This document shows positions 52,627 through 61,428 of a DNA stretch of 64,000 bases, piece after piece. The stretch lies in contig PEAB01000003.1 of the NCBI GenBank assembly GCA_002753395.1, positions 1 through 64,000 of the forward strand, written 5' to 3'. The notes under the pieces were generated by a model, which worked only from the letters and a program-made list of their open reading frames with translations, had not been told where the DNA came from and did not search any database. Numbering within the stretch: the stretch's first letter is position 1; the number at the start of each line of letters is the position of its first letter. Made by a program: the position numbers and the translations under genes. The DNA comes from Nitrospirae bacterium MYbinv3. GTDB taxonomy: Bacteria > Nitrospirota > Thermodesulfovibrionia > Thermodesulfovibrionales > Magnetobacteriaceae.

Positions 52627-53022
52627 TTACTCAGTAGAGCCGGTTAGGCGATAGTATTTGATGGTCAGGTTGACCAGCTTGCCGGTTGTGTCTCTCAGTC
52701 TTTCTGTGAGGGCCTTCAGGATGATGCGGAAATCCTCTGAGGTCTTGTTTATCTCTGAGTCAAGATAGTCCTTGTCAAACAGACCGACCTTGACGGTACC
52801 AACTGCTACGGCTGACGCTGAACGTGGCTGTCTGTCGATAAAGCTCATATGGCCGAAAATGTCGCCTGTGGTAAGGTGCGTGACGGTCAGATCCACGTCG
52901 TTGTCCCTTACTTTTATTGCCACTTTGCCGGAGAGGATAACGTAGGTTCCCTCGCCAAAAGTCCCCTGCTTTATTATACTCTGACCATCCTCGTATATCT
53001 CTGTAGTGGCTATTTTCTTCAT
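52627..53022 (-). CDS. Cyclic-nucleotide-binding (CAP_ED) domain protein
   Basis: 131 residues, one cNMP-binding domain without an HTH. YEDGQSIIKQGTFGEGTYVI, GDIFGHMSFIDRQPRSASAV (phosphate-binding cassette with the Gly-x...R-S/A) and a C-terminal helix. Such small proteins are common as regulatory subunits in environmental Nitrospirota and deltaproteobacteria. GGAGGA precedes the ATG. It is in line with, but 89 bp after, purM. Confidence 0.88.
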   Translation of the reverse strand: MKKIATTEIYEDGQSIIKQGTFGEGTYVILSGKVAIKVRDNDVDLTVTHLTTGDIFGHMSFIDRQPRSASAVAVGTVKVGLFDKDYLDSEINKTSEDFRIILKALTERLRDTTGKLVNLTIKYYRLTGSTE

Positions 53023-53110
53023 CTCTTCCTCCTAAACACAATCTATTACCTTTGTTAATCTATAAGCTGTACCTAAAGGGATACTTTTGATAAACACGCC
53101 TGTTACCAGT

Positions 53111-54154
53111 CTATCTGTATTGTATCTGCTCATTTGCATTTTTATCAATAATGTTCCCTATAACAAATGCCCTCTGATCTACTTCCTTAAGCAGGCTGAG
53201 GGTCTTTTCACAGTCCTTTCCCGATACTATGACCATGAAGCCTATCCCCATATTAAAGGTCCTAAACATCTCATGGTCTTCTATGTTGCCCATTCTTTTA
53301 ATCAGTTCAAAGACAGGGGGGATATCCCATGAACCTCTATTTATCTGTACACCGCATCCTTGCGGTAAGACCCGTGGGAGATTACCAGTGATCCCCCCGC
53401 CGGTTATATGTGCCATAGCCTTTATCTCTACAGCGCTTCTGAGGCTGAGGATGGTCTTAACGTAAATCCTTGTCGGAGTTAGGAGTTCCTCACCGAGTGT
53501 CTTTCCAAGCTCTGGCATGTATGTGTCAACGTTAAGGGCATGCATATCAAAAAAGAGCCGTCTGATGAGGGAATAACCATTACTGTGGATACCCGTTGAG
53601 GCAAGCCCTATCACGGTATCACCAGTGTTTACATTCTTAGAGTCAATGACCTTGTTTCTGTTGACAATGCCTACTACAAAACCTGAGATATCATATTCGT
53701 TTGCTGCGTAAAACCCAGGCATCTCGGCAGTCTCACCACCGACTAATGAACAACCCGCCTGCAAACAACCCTCAGTTATACCCTTGAGAATCTCTACTGC
53801 CACGGACTTATTGAGCTTGGCTACGGCAAGGTAGTCAAGAAAGAAAAGCGGCTCCGCACCACAGGTTAATATATCGTTAGCGCACATGGCTACAAGGTCA
53901 ATACCTATGGTGTCGTGTTTGTTCATCATAAAGGCGAGTTTAAGTTTTGTCCCCACACCGTCTGTACTACTTACCAGTACAGGGTCATTGTATTTGTCTA
54001 GGTCGACACTGAAAAGTGAATAAAACGCCCCTATATCGGTCAATACCTCCTTACGGAATGTCCCTCTAACCATTGGAGTGATATCGTTTATAAAGGCGTC
54101 AGCTTGTTCTATGTTGACGCCTGCTTCTTTATACGTGAGTTTAGTTTTATCCAT
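53111..54154 (-). CDS. purM: Phosphoribosylformylglycinamidine cyclo-ligase
   Basis: 347 residues; makes AIR in purine synthesis. LTYKEAGVNIEQADAFINDI opening, SSTDGVGTKLKLAF, DYLAVAKLNKSVAVEILKGI, LVGGETAEMPGFY, GLASTGIHSNGYSLIRRLF and HITGGGITGNLPRVLPQG are all family motifs. Full length. It lies 87 bp downstream of rnc in the same direction. Confidence 0.96.
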   Translation of the reverse strand: MDKTKLTYKEAGVNIEQADAFINDITPMVRGTFRKEVLTDIGAFYSLFSVDLDKYNDPVLVSSTDGVGTKLKLAFMMNKHDTIGIDLVAMCANDILTCGAEPLFFLDYLAVAKLNKSVAVEILKGITEGCLQAGCSLVGGETAEMPGFYAANEYDISGFVVGIVNRNKVIDSKNVNTGDTVIGLASTGIHSNGYSLIRRLFFDMHALNVDTYMPELGKTLGEELLTPTRIYVKTILSLRSAVEIKAMAHITGGGITGNLPRVLPQGCGVQINRGSWDIPPVFELIKRMGNIEDHEMFRTFNMGIGFMVIVSGKDCEKTLSLLKEVDQRAFVIGNIIDKNANEQIQYR

Positions 54155-54241
54155 ACTTGTTGGTTCTACCTTATATTTTACTGTAAAAAGAGTATCCCTG
54201 CCGTTATTGTTGCAGGTTACATAGTGAAGTATATTTAAACA

Positions 54242-55009
54242 TTAGTTCTTCTTATTCAGGTTATCCAGCGCCTTACGGGCAGCCTTCATTTGAGCGGTTT
54301 TTTTGCTTTTTCCGCTCCCTTCCCCCAAGGGTTTTCCGTTGAGGTAGACGTCGTATGTGAAGGTCTTGTTGTGGTCATCGCCAGTCTCACTTACGAGTCT
54401 GTATTCTGGCAAGGTTGCAAACAGTGTTTGACTTATCTCCTGTAAAGTTGTTTTGTAGTCGTAAGGAGAGTCCTCGTTTAAAACCCTGTCGATTGTGGGG
54501 GCATAAAGTTGTGTTATTACAGATCTGACGTTTTGATAGTCGCTGTCAAGGAAAATAGCACCAATGATAGCTTCCAGGGTATTTGCTGCAATGGAGGTTT
54601 TCTTTCTACCCCCAGTCAGCTCCTCCCCCTTGCCAAGTCTGATGTAGCTGCCAATCTCTAGATCAGCAGCGATTTGAGAGAGCATTTCTCTTGAGACAAG
54701 GTAGGCCTTTAACTTAGACATCTCAGCCTCTGAAAAACTGGTGTTTTCCCTGAAGAGGATCTCCGTAATAGAAAGCCCTAATACGGCGTCGCCTAAGAAT
54801 TCGAAGCGTTCGTTATACTTATGGCTCTTGTCGGGTTTTTCGTGAAAGTAAGAGCGATGAGTCAAGGCTTCTATAAGTAATTCCTTTTTTTTAAAGGTGT
54901 AATTCAGCCCTTTTTCAAGTCTGCCTATTTGGTTGTATGAGGTTGACTCTGCTATATCTGGATGCTTAATATCGTAAGCTGAGCTTTGTGTTGATCTGTC
55001 AGTCAGCAT
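54242..55009 (-). CDS. rnc: Ribonuclease III
   Basis: 255 residues from ATG 55009, overlapping fabF by 11 bp; a longer in-frame start at 55057 lies deeper inside fabF and is less likely. Catalytic signature NERFEFLGDAVLGLSITEIL near residue 75, SIAANTLEAIIGAIFLD with the second acidic site, then a dsRNA-binding domain (YKTTLQEISQTLFATLPEYR ... GSGKSKKTAQMKAARKALD). An N-terminal extension of about 30 residues precedes the family start. fabF-rnc is a common bacterial pair. Confidence 0.95.
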   Translation of the reverse strand: MLTDRSTQSSAYDIKHPDIAESTSYNQIGRLEKGLNYTFKKKELLIEALTHRSYFHEKPDKSHKYNERFEFLGDAVLGLSITEILFRENTSFSEAEMSKLKAYLVSREMLSQIAADLEIGSYIRLGKGEELTGGRKKTSIAANTLEAIIGAIFLDSDYQNVRSVITQLYAPTIDRVLNEDSPYDYKTTLQEISQTLFATLPEYRLVSETGDDHNKTFTYDVYLNGKPLGEGSGKSKKTAQMKAARKALDNLNKKN

Positions 55010-56249
55010 CCTTATATTTTTTAAACACCAGACATGCGTTTGTACCGCCAAATCCAAAGGAGTTTGAAAGGGCGCAATTTATAGTTGCTTTACGTGCCTT
55101 ATGCGGGACATAGTCGAGATCACATGCTGGATCTGGGTCATCAAGATTTATAGTTGGGGTTATGATATCGTTAAAGATGCTAAGGGCACACACGATGCTT
55201 TCAACGCCGCCTGCTGCTCCCAGCATATGACCTGTCATTGATTTTGTTGCGCTTATGGCAAGCTTATAAGCGTGTTCCTTAAACAGGTTTTTAATGGCTG
55301 ACGTTTCAATCTCGTCGTTGATTTTGGTTGATGTACCGTGGGCATTTATGTAGTCTATGTCTTCTAATCTTATTTGAGCGTCATCAATGGCTGCCTTCAT
55401 GGACATGTATGCGCCTTCTCCATCGTCGGAGGGTGAGGTTATATGATAGGCGTCCCCGCTCAGGCCGTAGCCGGAGAGTTCGCAATAGATCCTAGCGTTT
55501 CTCTTAAGGGCATGTGGTAGGCTTTCTAAAACCATGATCCCTGCACCTTCGCTCATGACAAATCCGTCTCTGTTAAGGTCAAATGGGCGGCTTGCCTTTT
55601 GGGGTTCGCTGTTTCTGCGCGAGAGTGCCTTCATAACCGTGAAGCCTGATATCCCAAGGGGTGTGAGCACAGCCTCTGTCCCTCCGGCTATCATAGCGTC
55701 AGCAGAGCCTCTCTGGATTAACCTAAAGGCCTCGCCTATTGCATGATTACCTGATGCGCATGCGGTTACTACGGCGGAGTTAGGTCCTTTTGCACCGTAC
55801 TTTATAGAGACGTTGCCTGAGGCAAGGTTTATTATAAGCATTGGGATGAAAAAGGGTGATACTTTTTTATAGCCCCCTTCAAGGTATGCCTTGTAGTAAT
55901 GTTCAATGGCTGGCAGACCGCCTATGCCCGATCCTATCAGGACGCCGCAGCGTTGAGCGTTTTCTTCTGTTATTTTAAGGTCTGAATCTGTAACAGCCAT
56001 ATGTGAGGCGCCCATAGCGAAATGGATGAATCTGTCCATCTTTTTCACTTCCTTGGGATGAATATAATCTTCTGGATTAAAGTCATCTACCTCGCCGGCT
56101 ATCTGTACGGGGAGATTTGGGTCATTGAATCTGGTGATCTTTCCTATTCCAGAAGCGCCTGATAACATAGCGTTCCATGACTTTTCTGTCCCGCTGCCTA
56201 CAGGGGTTATCATACCTAGGCCGGTTACAACTACCCTCGTCTTTTCCAT
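54999..56249 (-). CDS. fabF: 3-oxoacyl-ACP synthase II
   Basis: 416 residues. VVVTGLGMITPVGSGTEKSW, the nucleophile in VVTACASGNHAIGEAF, and His residues in NAHGTSTKINDEIE and ATKSMTGHMLGAAGG complete the Cys-His-His triad. GFGGTNACLVFK closes the fold. The Ser after the catalytic Cys replaces the usual Thr of CATG, a mild change. It extends acyl-ACP in fatty acid synthesis. Confidence 0.96.
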   Translation of the reverse strand: MEKTRVVVTGLGMITPVGSGTEKSWNAMLSGASGIGKITRFNDPNLPVQIAGEVDDFNPEDYIHPKEVKKMDRFIHFAMGASHMAVTDSDLKITEENAQRCGVLIGSGIGGLPAIEHYYKAYLEGGYKKVSPFFIPMLIINLASGNVSIKYGAKGPNSAVVTACASGNHAIGEAFRLIQRGSADAMIAGGTEAVLTPLGISGFTVMKALSRRNSEPQKASRPFDLNRDGFVMSEGAGIMVLESLPHALKRNARIYCELSGYGLSGDAYHITSPSDDGEGAYMSMKAAIDDAQIRLEDIDYINAHGTSTKINDEIETSAIKNLFKEHAYKLAISATKSMTGHMLGAAGGVESIVCALSIFNDIITPTINLDDPDPACDLDYVPHKARKATINCALSNSFGFGGTNACLVFKKYKDAD

Positions 56250-56259
56250 AGTTTTTGTA

Positions 56260-56496
56260 CTACTTTTCGCCTAGTTTCTTGCTAATGTAATCAATTGCAT
56301 CCTGAACCTTTGTGATCTTCTCGGCCTCTTCATCAGGGATCTGTACTCCGAAGGCTTCTTCAAAAGCCATTACGAGTTCCACAGTATCTAGCGAGTCAGC
56401 CCCCAGGTCCTCTATAAACGACGCCTCTGGTTTTACCTGCCCCAGGTCGATGCTCAACTGTTTTGCTATGATAGCTTTTACCTTTTCTTCTACCAT
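56260..56496 (-). CDS. acpP: Acyl carrier protein
   Basis: 78 residues. The phosphopantetheine attachment site is [19 protein letters not shown], with Ser near residue 37. Acidic helical protein of normal length, 10 bp upstream of fabF, with GGAGG before its ATG. Confidence 0.97.
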   Translation of the reverse strand: MVEEKVKAIIAKQLSIDLGQVKPEASFIEDLGADSLDTVELVMAFEEAFGVQIPDEEAEKITKVQDAIDYISKKLGEK

Positions 56497-56666
56497 TTAA
56501 ATAACCTCCATTATCATGTTTCAACTCTATCGAGCTCTGCTGAATTATAATAATCACATTTTACGTTCTATACGTCTATGCAGTTATAAAAAATCTCTTC
56601 GATCGCTTTTATACACTTGCGTTATCACCACCATGTTAATAAGGTAGGAGACTAAACCCGTTATGT

Positions 56667-57467
56667 TTACATGTACATGCCACCATTTACATGTATACAG
56701 TTGCCGGTAATATATCCGGACTGTGTGGATGCCAGGAAGGCCACAGCATTTGCCACGTCCAGTACCTCGCCGAACCTTCCCATAGGGATGGTGCTAAACA
56801 TTTCCTCTTTAACCTTGTCTGACAGGGTATCGGTCATGGCAGTTACTATAAAACCAGGGGCAACGGCATTCACCGTTATCCCGCGCTTAGCATATTCCCT
56901 GGCAGCGCTCTTTGTAAGCCCAACTATACCAGCCTTAGATGCCGCATAATTGGCCTGCCCTGGGTTGCCTATAAACGCCACTACTGAGGCTATGTTTACG
57001 ATCCTGCCGTAGCGCTGCTTTGACATTAACTTTATAGCCTCTTTTGTACAGAGAAAGACACTCTTGAGGTTTATATTTATCACGGAATCCCAGTCCTCAT
57101 CCTTCATCCGCAGGATCAGTGCATCCCGTGTAATACCTGCATTATTCACTAATATGTCAAGTCTGCCGAACTGCTCAGATATATGTGTAAAGGCCGATTC
57201 CACCTCAGAGCCGTTTGCCGCGTTAAACTGCATTGCCACTGCCTTTATAGCATATGTCCCCTCCGCCACGCTACTATTTGACTCTCCGGGTATCTCTCCG
57301 GCGGGCTGGCATCTTGCCTCTTTTTCTATCTCTGAGGCGGTTATCTCCGCCTGTTGCAGATTTACGTCGGCAATGATAACGTTTGCGCCTCTCTTTGCCA
57401 ACACCATAGCTATCTCTCTACCTATCCCTCGAGCTGATCCAGTTATCAGAGCCACATGCCCTTTCAT
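56667..57467 (-). CDS. fabG: 3-oxoacyl-ACP reductase
   Basis: 266 residues, about 20 longer than usual. NAD(P) loop GSARGIGREIAMVLAKRG, NNAGITRDAL, catalytic Ser-Tyr-Lys in NIASVVAFIGNPGQANYAAS followed by KAG, and C-terminal GYITGNCIHVNGGMYM. The extra length is an insertion after residue 52 (CQPAGEIPGESNSSVAEGTY), between the second strand/helix and the segment that normally reads DVTD; here it reads QFNAANG, so the usual acidic residue is Asn. Possibly altered cofactor handling. First gene of the fatty acid block. Confidence 0.92.
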   Translation of the reverse strand: MKGHVALITGSARGIGREIAMVLAKRGANVIIADVNLQQAEITASEIEKEARCQPAGEIPGESNSSVAEGTYAIKAVAMQFNAANGSEVESAFTHISEQFGRLDILVNNAGITRDALILRMKDEDWDSVININLKSVFLCTKEAIKLMSKQRYGRIVNIASVVAFIGNPGQANYAASKAGIVGLTKSAAREYAKRGITVNAVAPGFIVTAMTDTLSDKVKEEMFSTIPMGRFGEVLDVANAVAFLASTQSGYITGNCIHVNGGMYM

Positions 57468-57575
57468 AATCTTCTTCTCCTCCTTACCTTAGTCGAAAGT
57501 AATTTTAGCAAATGAGTTCACAAATAATCCAGTCTTGTTTTATGAGGTGTTAGTCAGCAATAAGGCTGTGCTGGA

Positions 57576-58469
57576 TCAATCCGACTTATGGAAGATATCG
57601 AAGAGGTTTTTTTTAAGTTTTTTTGCCGCGTCTTCCTTTTTTTCGTAGTAACTCTCGCTCATCTTTTTTTTTATGTCTGAATTTTTAATATTACCTTTTT
57701 TGCTCTCTGTAGGGAGCTTTTCCTCTAAAGACTCGGTTAAATCCTGAAACATATTAAAGGTCCTGCGCAGAAAGATAATCATCCAGTCAACCATTGTCGT
57801 CATGATGAGAAACATTGCAGCCATCAGTATGAACAAGGCGACCAGGTACCAGTGGTTGATCTCAAAGATGTCTGGAAACGTACCCCTTCCTACTGTGCCC
57901 CAGGTCAGAAACGTCTCAGACAATCCGTCGTGAAAGTACTCAGCGTAGATCACAGATCCCACTATCATGCCTAAAACGGCAGGGATAGCATCTAGGGCGC
58001 CCTCGCCAATGGCGCCAAACGCCGTACCTGGACAGTATCCCATGATGGAGATCGCCACTCCAAACAAAAGACCCCCTATAATCTGTGGGACTATGACAGT
58101 TTTGGGTACGTGCAGCTCTATGTACTTTAAGTCTGTTAAGGCATATACAAGCACCATTGAGACCATCAGCAACGGAGCGCCTAAGCGAAAGACGGTAAAG
58201 TCCTGCAATCTAAACAAACCGGTTATTATATCGTACTTACAGAGTCTTCCCTTTTGCAGTACAACACCGAATAAAAGCCCTATGATCAAACCGCCATATA
58301 GACTGCTTGAACCCTTTACAGCCGTTATAGTCTCCGGATCAAAGACACCAACAAATCTCTTTGTTAATTCATCTATCCCAGGTATGGTCTTGATAAACTC
58401 TGTTAAGCCCTTTACAACGCTTAGGTCAAACACTTCAACAAATCTCTTTGTTAATTCTGCTAATTCCAT
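57576..58469 (-). CDS. YeeE/YedE-family sulfur transporter (second of pair)
   Basis: 297 residues. GLIIGLLFGVVLQKGRLCKY is the first YeeE/YedE repeat with its Cys, and LLFGVAISIMGYCPGTAFGA the second, with the GYCPGT motif; about seven membrane helices. The C-terminus is a Lys/Glu-rich cytoplasmic tail. The first 45 residues contain two copies of ELTKRFVEVFD/ELTKRFVGVFD (direct DNA repeat near 58,347 and 58,434) not seen in the family. YeeE proteins import thiosulfate or pass sulfur to TusA-type carriers. It starts 3 bp after its partner gene. Confidence 0.85.
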   Translation of the reverse strand: MELAELTKRFVEVFDLSVVKGLTEFIKTIPGIDELTKRFVGVFDPETITAVKGSSSLYGGLIIGLLFGVVLQKGRLCKYDIITGLFRLQDFTVFRLGAPLLMVSMVLVYALTDLKYIELHVPKTVIVPQIIGGLLFGVAISIMGYCPGTAFGAIGEGALDAIPAVLGMIVGSVIYAEYFHDGLSETFLTWGTVGRGTFPDIFEINHWYLVALFILMAAMFLIMTTMVDWMIIFLRRTFNMFQDLTESLEEKLPTESKKGNIKNSDIKKKMSESYYEKKEDAAKKLKKNLFDIFHKSD

Positions 58470-58472
58470 AGA

Positions 58473-59267
58473 TTAATCTTCTCTTCTCACTACGATAGTT
58501 CTACTCCTGTAGAATAAGAACGTACTTAGCACGCCCCCAATCCAGACGCTGAACATAAATATAAAACCTGATGGTGCAAGCTGTATGGCACCCGATATCA
58601 ACACACCGCTTATACAACCTCCCCCGATCCTTGCCGCAAAACCCATCAATATACCGGCTAGGAACACCCATAGCCACCTGTTGAAAACGGATTTCCCGCG
58701 CGACTGCTTCCACAGCTCAGGCACCGCTTTTATCTTAAAGTCGCCGGAATACCTGGCCGATAAAAAGCTGCCAAGTGTTGTGCCTAAGAGAACCGCCATT
58801 GTCCAATCTATGTATGGTTCGTAGATACCCCAGTATGATACCCCTGACGCATGTTTGGGAGCTATGATGGCTGTAGCAATGGATCCCATTACGGTAGTCC
58901 CTCGAGTTATACCTAACGGTCTCTCCGATAGGTAGAAGGACAGGACTTCTACAAGCGCAAACGCTATCCCGGCAGGTATCGGCCACCACTTTCTAGGTTT
59001 ACCCAGGATTGCAAAAAACACAGAAGCAACAAGGGGCCAGCCGCTGCGTACATATACGGTATATGCAAAACCAAGAATAATTACAGACCACCAGCGCGGC
59101 TTACCCACTAATAACAAAGAGACTAATACGATTAACGGCCAACCCTGCCTTAATATAAACGATATCAACGCCGCAGCTATCAGCAAGATCACTGATACAG
59201 CTATAAACTTCTTGCTTACGTCTGGTTTATCCTTAACTACTACTTCTAACTTCTTTTTTAATTGCAT
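58473..59267 (-). CDS. YeeE/YedE-family sulfur transporter (first of pair)
   Basis: 264 residues. A Lys-rich cytoplasmic start is followed by a membrane stretch containing the repeat GWPLIVLVSLLLVGKPRWW / GWPLVASVFFAILGKPRKWW, an internal duplication. Further motifs are TLGSFLSARYSGDFKIK and GILMGFAARIGGGCISGVLI with the conserved GGGC Cys. This is the N-terminal type of a split YeeE/YedE pair; together with the next gene it supplies both halves. The duplicated short membrane repeats near the N-terminus are unusual. Confidence 0.85.
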   Translation of the reverse strand: MQLKKKLEVVVKDKPDVSKKFIAVSVILLIAAALISFILRQGWPLIVLVSLLLVGKPRWWSVIILGFAYTVYVRSGWPLVASVFFAILGKPRKWWPIPAGIAFALVEVLSFYLSERPLGITRGTTVMGSIATAIIAPKHASGVSYWGIYEPYIDWTMAVLLGTTLGSFLSARYSGDFKIKAVPELWKQSRGKSVFNRWLWVFLAGILMGFAARIGGGCISGVLISGAIQLAPSGFIFMFSVWIGGVLSTFLFYRSRTIVVRRED

Positions 59268-59339
59268 AACTCTAATAGACGTTCCTTTGTGTTGTTTATG
59301 CTTAACAGCTATCCTCTAACCCTATTACTCCTTGCAGAA

Positions 59340-59436
59340 AAGTGAGTGGGGTGGTCATCCGTTATATGCACCACCCCATTAGCTGTGCTAAACTGCATAA
59401 CCTTAGCATCTGCAAGATCTACAGGTAGACCTGTAG
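59340..59436. promoter_or_regulatory. Hairpin and palindrome upstream of the YeeE/YedE pair
   Basis: TGGGGTGGT and ACCACCCCA (around 59,350-59,385) form a 9-bp stem. CTACAGGTAGACCTGTAG at 59,419-59,436 has two 8-bp inverted arms, a possible operator. Both lie between the TM2 gene and the leftward YeeE pair. The first may terminate the TM2 transcript; the second may be a regulator site. Confidence 0.4.
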
Positions 59437-59446
59437 GCTTGTCAAA

Positions 59447-59695
59447 CTACATAGACCACTTTGTCAAACAAAGCTCCTCAGAGTCCCTAAATTTCCCTAC
59501 TAAAATCAGTACTAGATCATAGAATATCCACAATCCAAACCCGCCCTGAGTTACGAGCATCGCGATTCCTGTACCAATCTTGTTCGTGTAAAACCTGTGA
59601 GCACCCGTCCAGCCAAGCATAAAACACAACAATAATGCTATTAGACGACTCTTGCCTGACTCGGTTCCTACTGTTTCATTACTCACTGTATTCAC
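59447..59695 (-). CDS. TM2-domain protein
   Basis: 82 residues. ALLLCFMLGWTGAHRFYTNK then IGTGIAMLVTQGGFGLWIFY and DLVLI is the TM2 domain: two helices with the G-H-R-F-Y turn. GGAGG-type ribosome binding site upstream. Function of TM2 proteins in bacteria is not settled. Confidence 0.88.
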   Translation of the reverse strand: MNTVSNETVGTESGKSRLIALLLCFMLGWTGAHRFYTNKIGTGIAMLVTQGGFGLWIFYDLVLILVGKFRDSEELCLTKWSM

Positions 59696-59793
59696 CTCCT
59701 TTATTAAGTTATTTTATAGTTTGTTCCAACTACAATCAAGCCTTTCACCGCCAAAAGCGACGTCCACATGTATGATATCAATCACCCGTTAAA

Positions 59794-60123
59794 TTAATCA
59801 CCCGTAACTAGAGTACACTGTCTAGTGTATGTTCCCAAGACATTGAGATTCTCCTTATTGATGGTATACACCCCTCTTAAGCCGGCGTCTTTCATTGCCG
59901 TCTCAATGCTTCCATCTCCTATAGAGATTGCTCCGAAGAATGAATGAATACATGCCCTTCCAAACTTAGAGCCTGTTGGTGCTGTCCCCATATAGACGGG
60001 CACCTTTGTGTCCGTGTATACCCATCCGAAAGGCTTGTCTGCTACAAAACCGCAGCTCGTTAACAACATCAGCGACATCATCAGCATCAGTGCCAGTGTC
60101 AGCACCCTTGTCTCTCTACGCAT
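59794..60123 (-). CDS. TRL-domain lipoprotein
   Basis: 109 residues. Lipoprotein signal ending MLLTSCGFVADKP (lipobox LTSC). The mature part, WVYTDTKVPVYMGTAPTGSK, GRACIHSFFGAISIGDGSIE, TAMKDAGLRGVYTINKENLN and YTRQCTLVTG, matches TRL family proteins. The function of the family is unknown. Confidence 0.8.
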   Translation of the reverse strand: MRRETRVLTLALMLMMSLMLLTSCGFVADKPFGWVYTDTKVPVYMGTAPTGSKFGRACIHSFFGAISIGDGSIETAMKDAGLRGVYTINKENLNVLGTYTRQCTLVTGD

Positions 60124-60204
60124 GATATACCTCCAAAACTATAATCTTTAGTTAAAAAACCATTAGTAGTTTAAACTAGCAGCTCTGTTTTGTCAAGCAG
60201 TTTA

Positions 60205-60309
60205 CAGGGGTGTATAAGAAAATGTGGGAACAAAGATATATTTTACTGGGGTCAAGGGGACTGGTTCCCTTGCAGAGGGGTCTGAGGGGGGACAGAGTCC
60301 CCCCTTCTC
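60205..60309. repeat. Interspersed repeat with GTGTATAAG end and GC-rich core
   Basis: GGGGTGTATAAGAAAATGTG, then the core GGGGTCAAGGGGACTGGTTC and GGGGGGACAGAGTCCCCCC. It ends at the radical SAM gene's stop, so its hairpin probably serves as terminator. Confidence 0.65.
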
Positions 60310-61428
60310 TTACGTATATGGTTTGCAGTCTTTGTCTTGCCGGATGAAGGCATCGATAAGCCTTACGTCGCTTACGTCGTTTATGGTCAGGCAATCGCCG
60401 CAGACCGATTTGTATTCGCCCCTTAATAGATGCCGGCGGATGGCTTTTACCTCGTCCACCCTCAGAAGCTCACTAAAGGGACGCTCACAAACGCTGCCAA
60501 TAAGGCCGCTGTGACACATCTTGACACCCCCGTCGCTTGCGATTATGAAATAAAACCACGGATACGCACACTGTGACTTGCCTTCCCCCCCTGAATGCCC
60601 CTGAGAAAACAGAGGTGGATGTATCAAAGCCACCCCCGTGCCACCGGTCTCAAACCGGTGCTTTAGCCCTGTGATTATACTATCGTACAACCCTTGATGA
60701 TAAAATAAAGACTCGCCAAACAGATCGTTAAAAGGCCTGGCCAGCCTGGCGTGCCTCAACTGCACAATCCCGACACCATACTGCCTGGCAAACTCATAAA
60801 CACCCTCCAGCTCCTCAACGTTTAACCGGAGCATGGTATAGTTTATTCTGACCACAGGAGCGTCTCTATTGCCCCTATGTTCTTTAATAGACCTTAAAGC
60901 GGCCAACACACGGTTGAAGTCCCCGTTTACGCGTACCTTGTTGTAGGTCGCCCCGGTGAGGCCGTCAATGCTAACGATGATCTCATCCAAGAGCCTCTCG
61001 CCGACAATGGTGCCAATGATCGTATCATCTAAGAGGGTGGCATTGGTACAGACGCTGATGGAGCCACGGCAATACCGCCTGGCAACCCTCAGATAGTCTA
61101 TAAATCCCTTCGTTAAAAAAGGCTCATACCCGCATGATAGCTCCAACACCCGCACCCTGGTAAAGACATCTAGAGCAATGGATTCAAACATCTCAAGGGG
61201 CATCACCCTGAACTGACTCCTGTGTTCCCTTAACGACATATAACACATGATGCAGCGCAGATTACATGCGTTGTTTGTATCAATGGCTAGTCGATACACA
61301 GGGACGTTAAACGCCTCAAGCGCCTTAATGGCAGCAATCTTCAGATGGCGCGACTTCAGGCTATTGTATACCTTTCTTAACAAATACTTATCTACATAAG
61401 GCATTAATCCCCCTTTATTACCTGACAC
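60310..61428 (-). CDS. Radical SAM/SPASM protein
   Basis: 372 residues. The SAM-cluster motif is CNLRCIMC (CxxxCxxC) near residue 58, with SVCTNATLLDD and EIIVSIDGLTGATYNKVR of the TIM barrel. The C-terminal SPASM-like region shows CAYPWFYFIIASDGGVKMCH and VCGDCLTINDV, with cysteines for an auxiliary cluster. It overlaps the sugar transferase by 11 bp, so it may modify a sugar, lipid or peptide of the surface polysaccharide pathway. Substrate unknown. Confidence 0.88.
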   Translation of the reverse strand: MSGNKGGLMPYVDKYLLRKVYNSLKSRHLKIAAIKALEAFNVPVYRLAIDTNNACNLRCIMCYMSLREHRSQFRVMPLEMFESIALDVFTRVRVLELSCGYEPFLTKGFIDYLRVARRYCRGSISVCTNATLLDDTIIGTIVGERLLDEIIVSIDGLTGATYNKVRVNGDFNRVLAALRSIKEHRGNRDAPVVRINYTMLRLNVEELEGVYEFARQYGVGIVQLRHARLARPFNDLFGESLFYHQGLYDSIITGLKHRFETGGTGVALIHPPLFSQGHSGGEGKSQCAYPWFYFIIASDGGVKMCHSGLIGSVCERPFSELLRVDEVKAIRRHLLRGEYKSVCGDCLTINDVSDVRLIDAFIRQDKDCKPYT

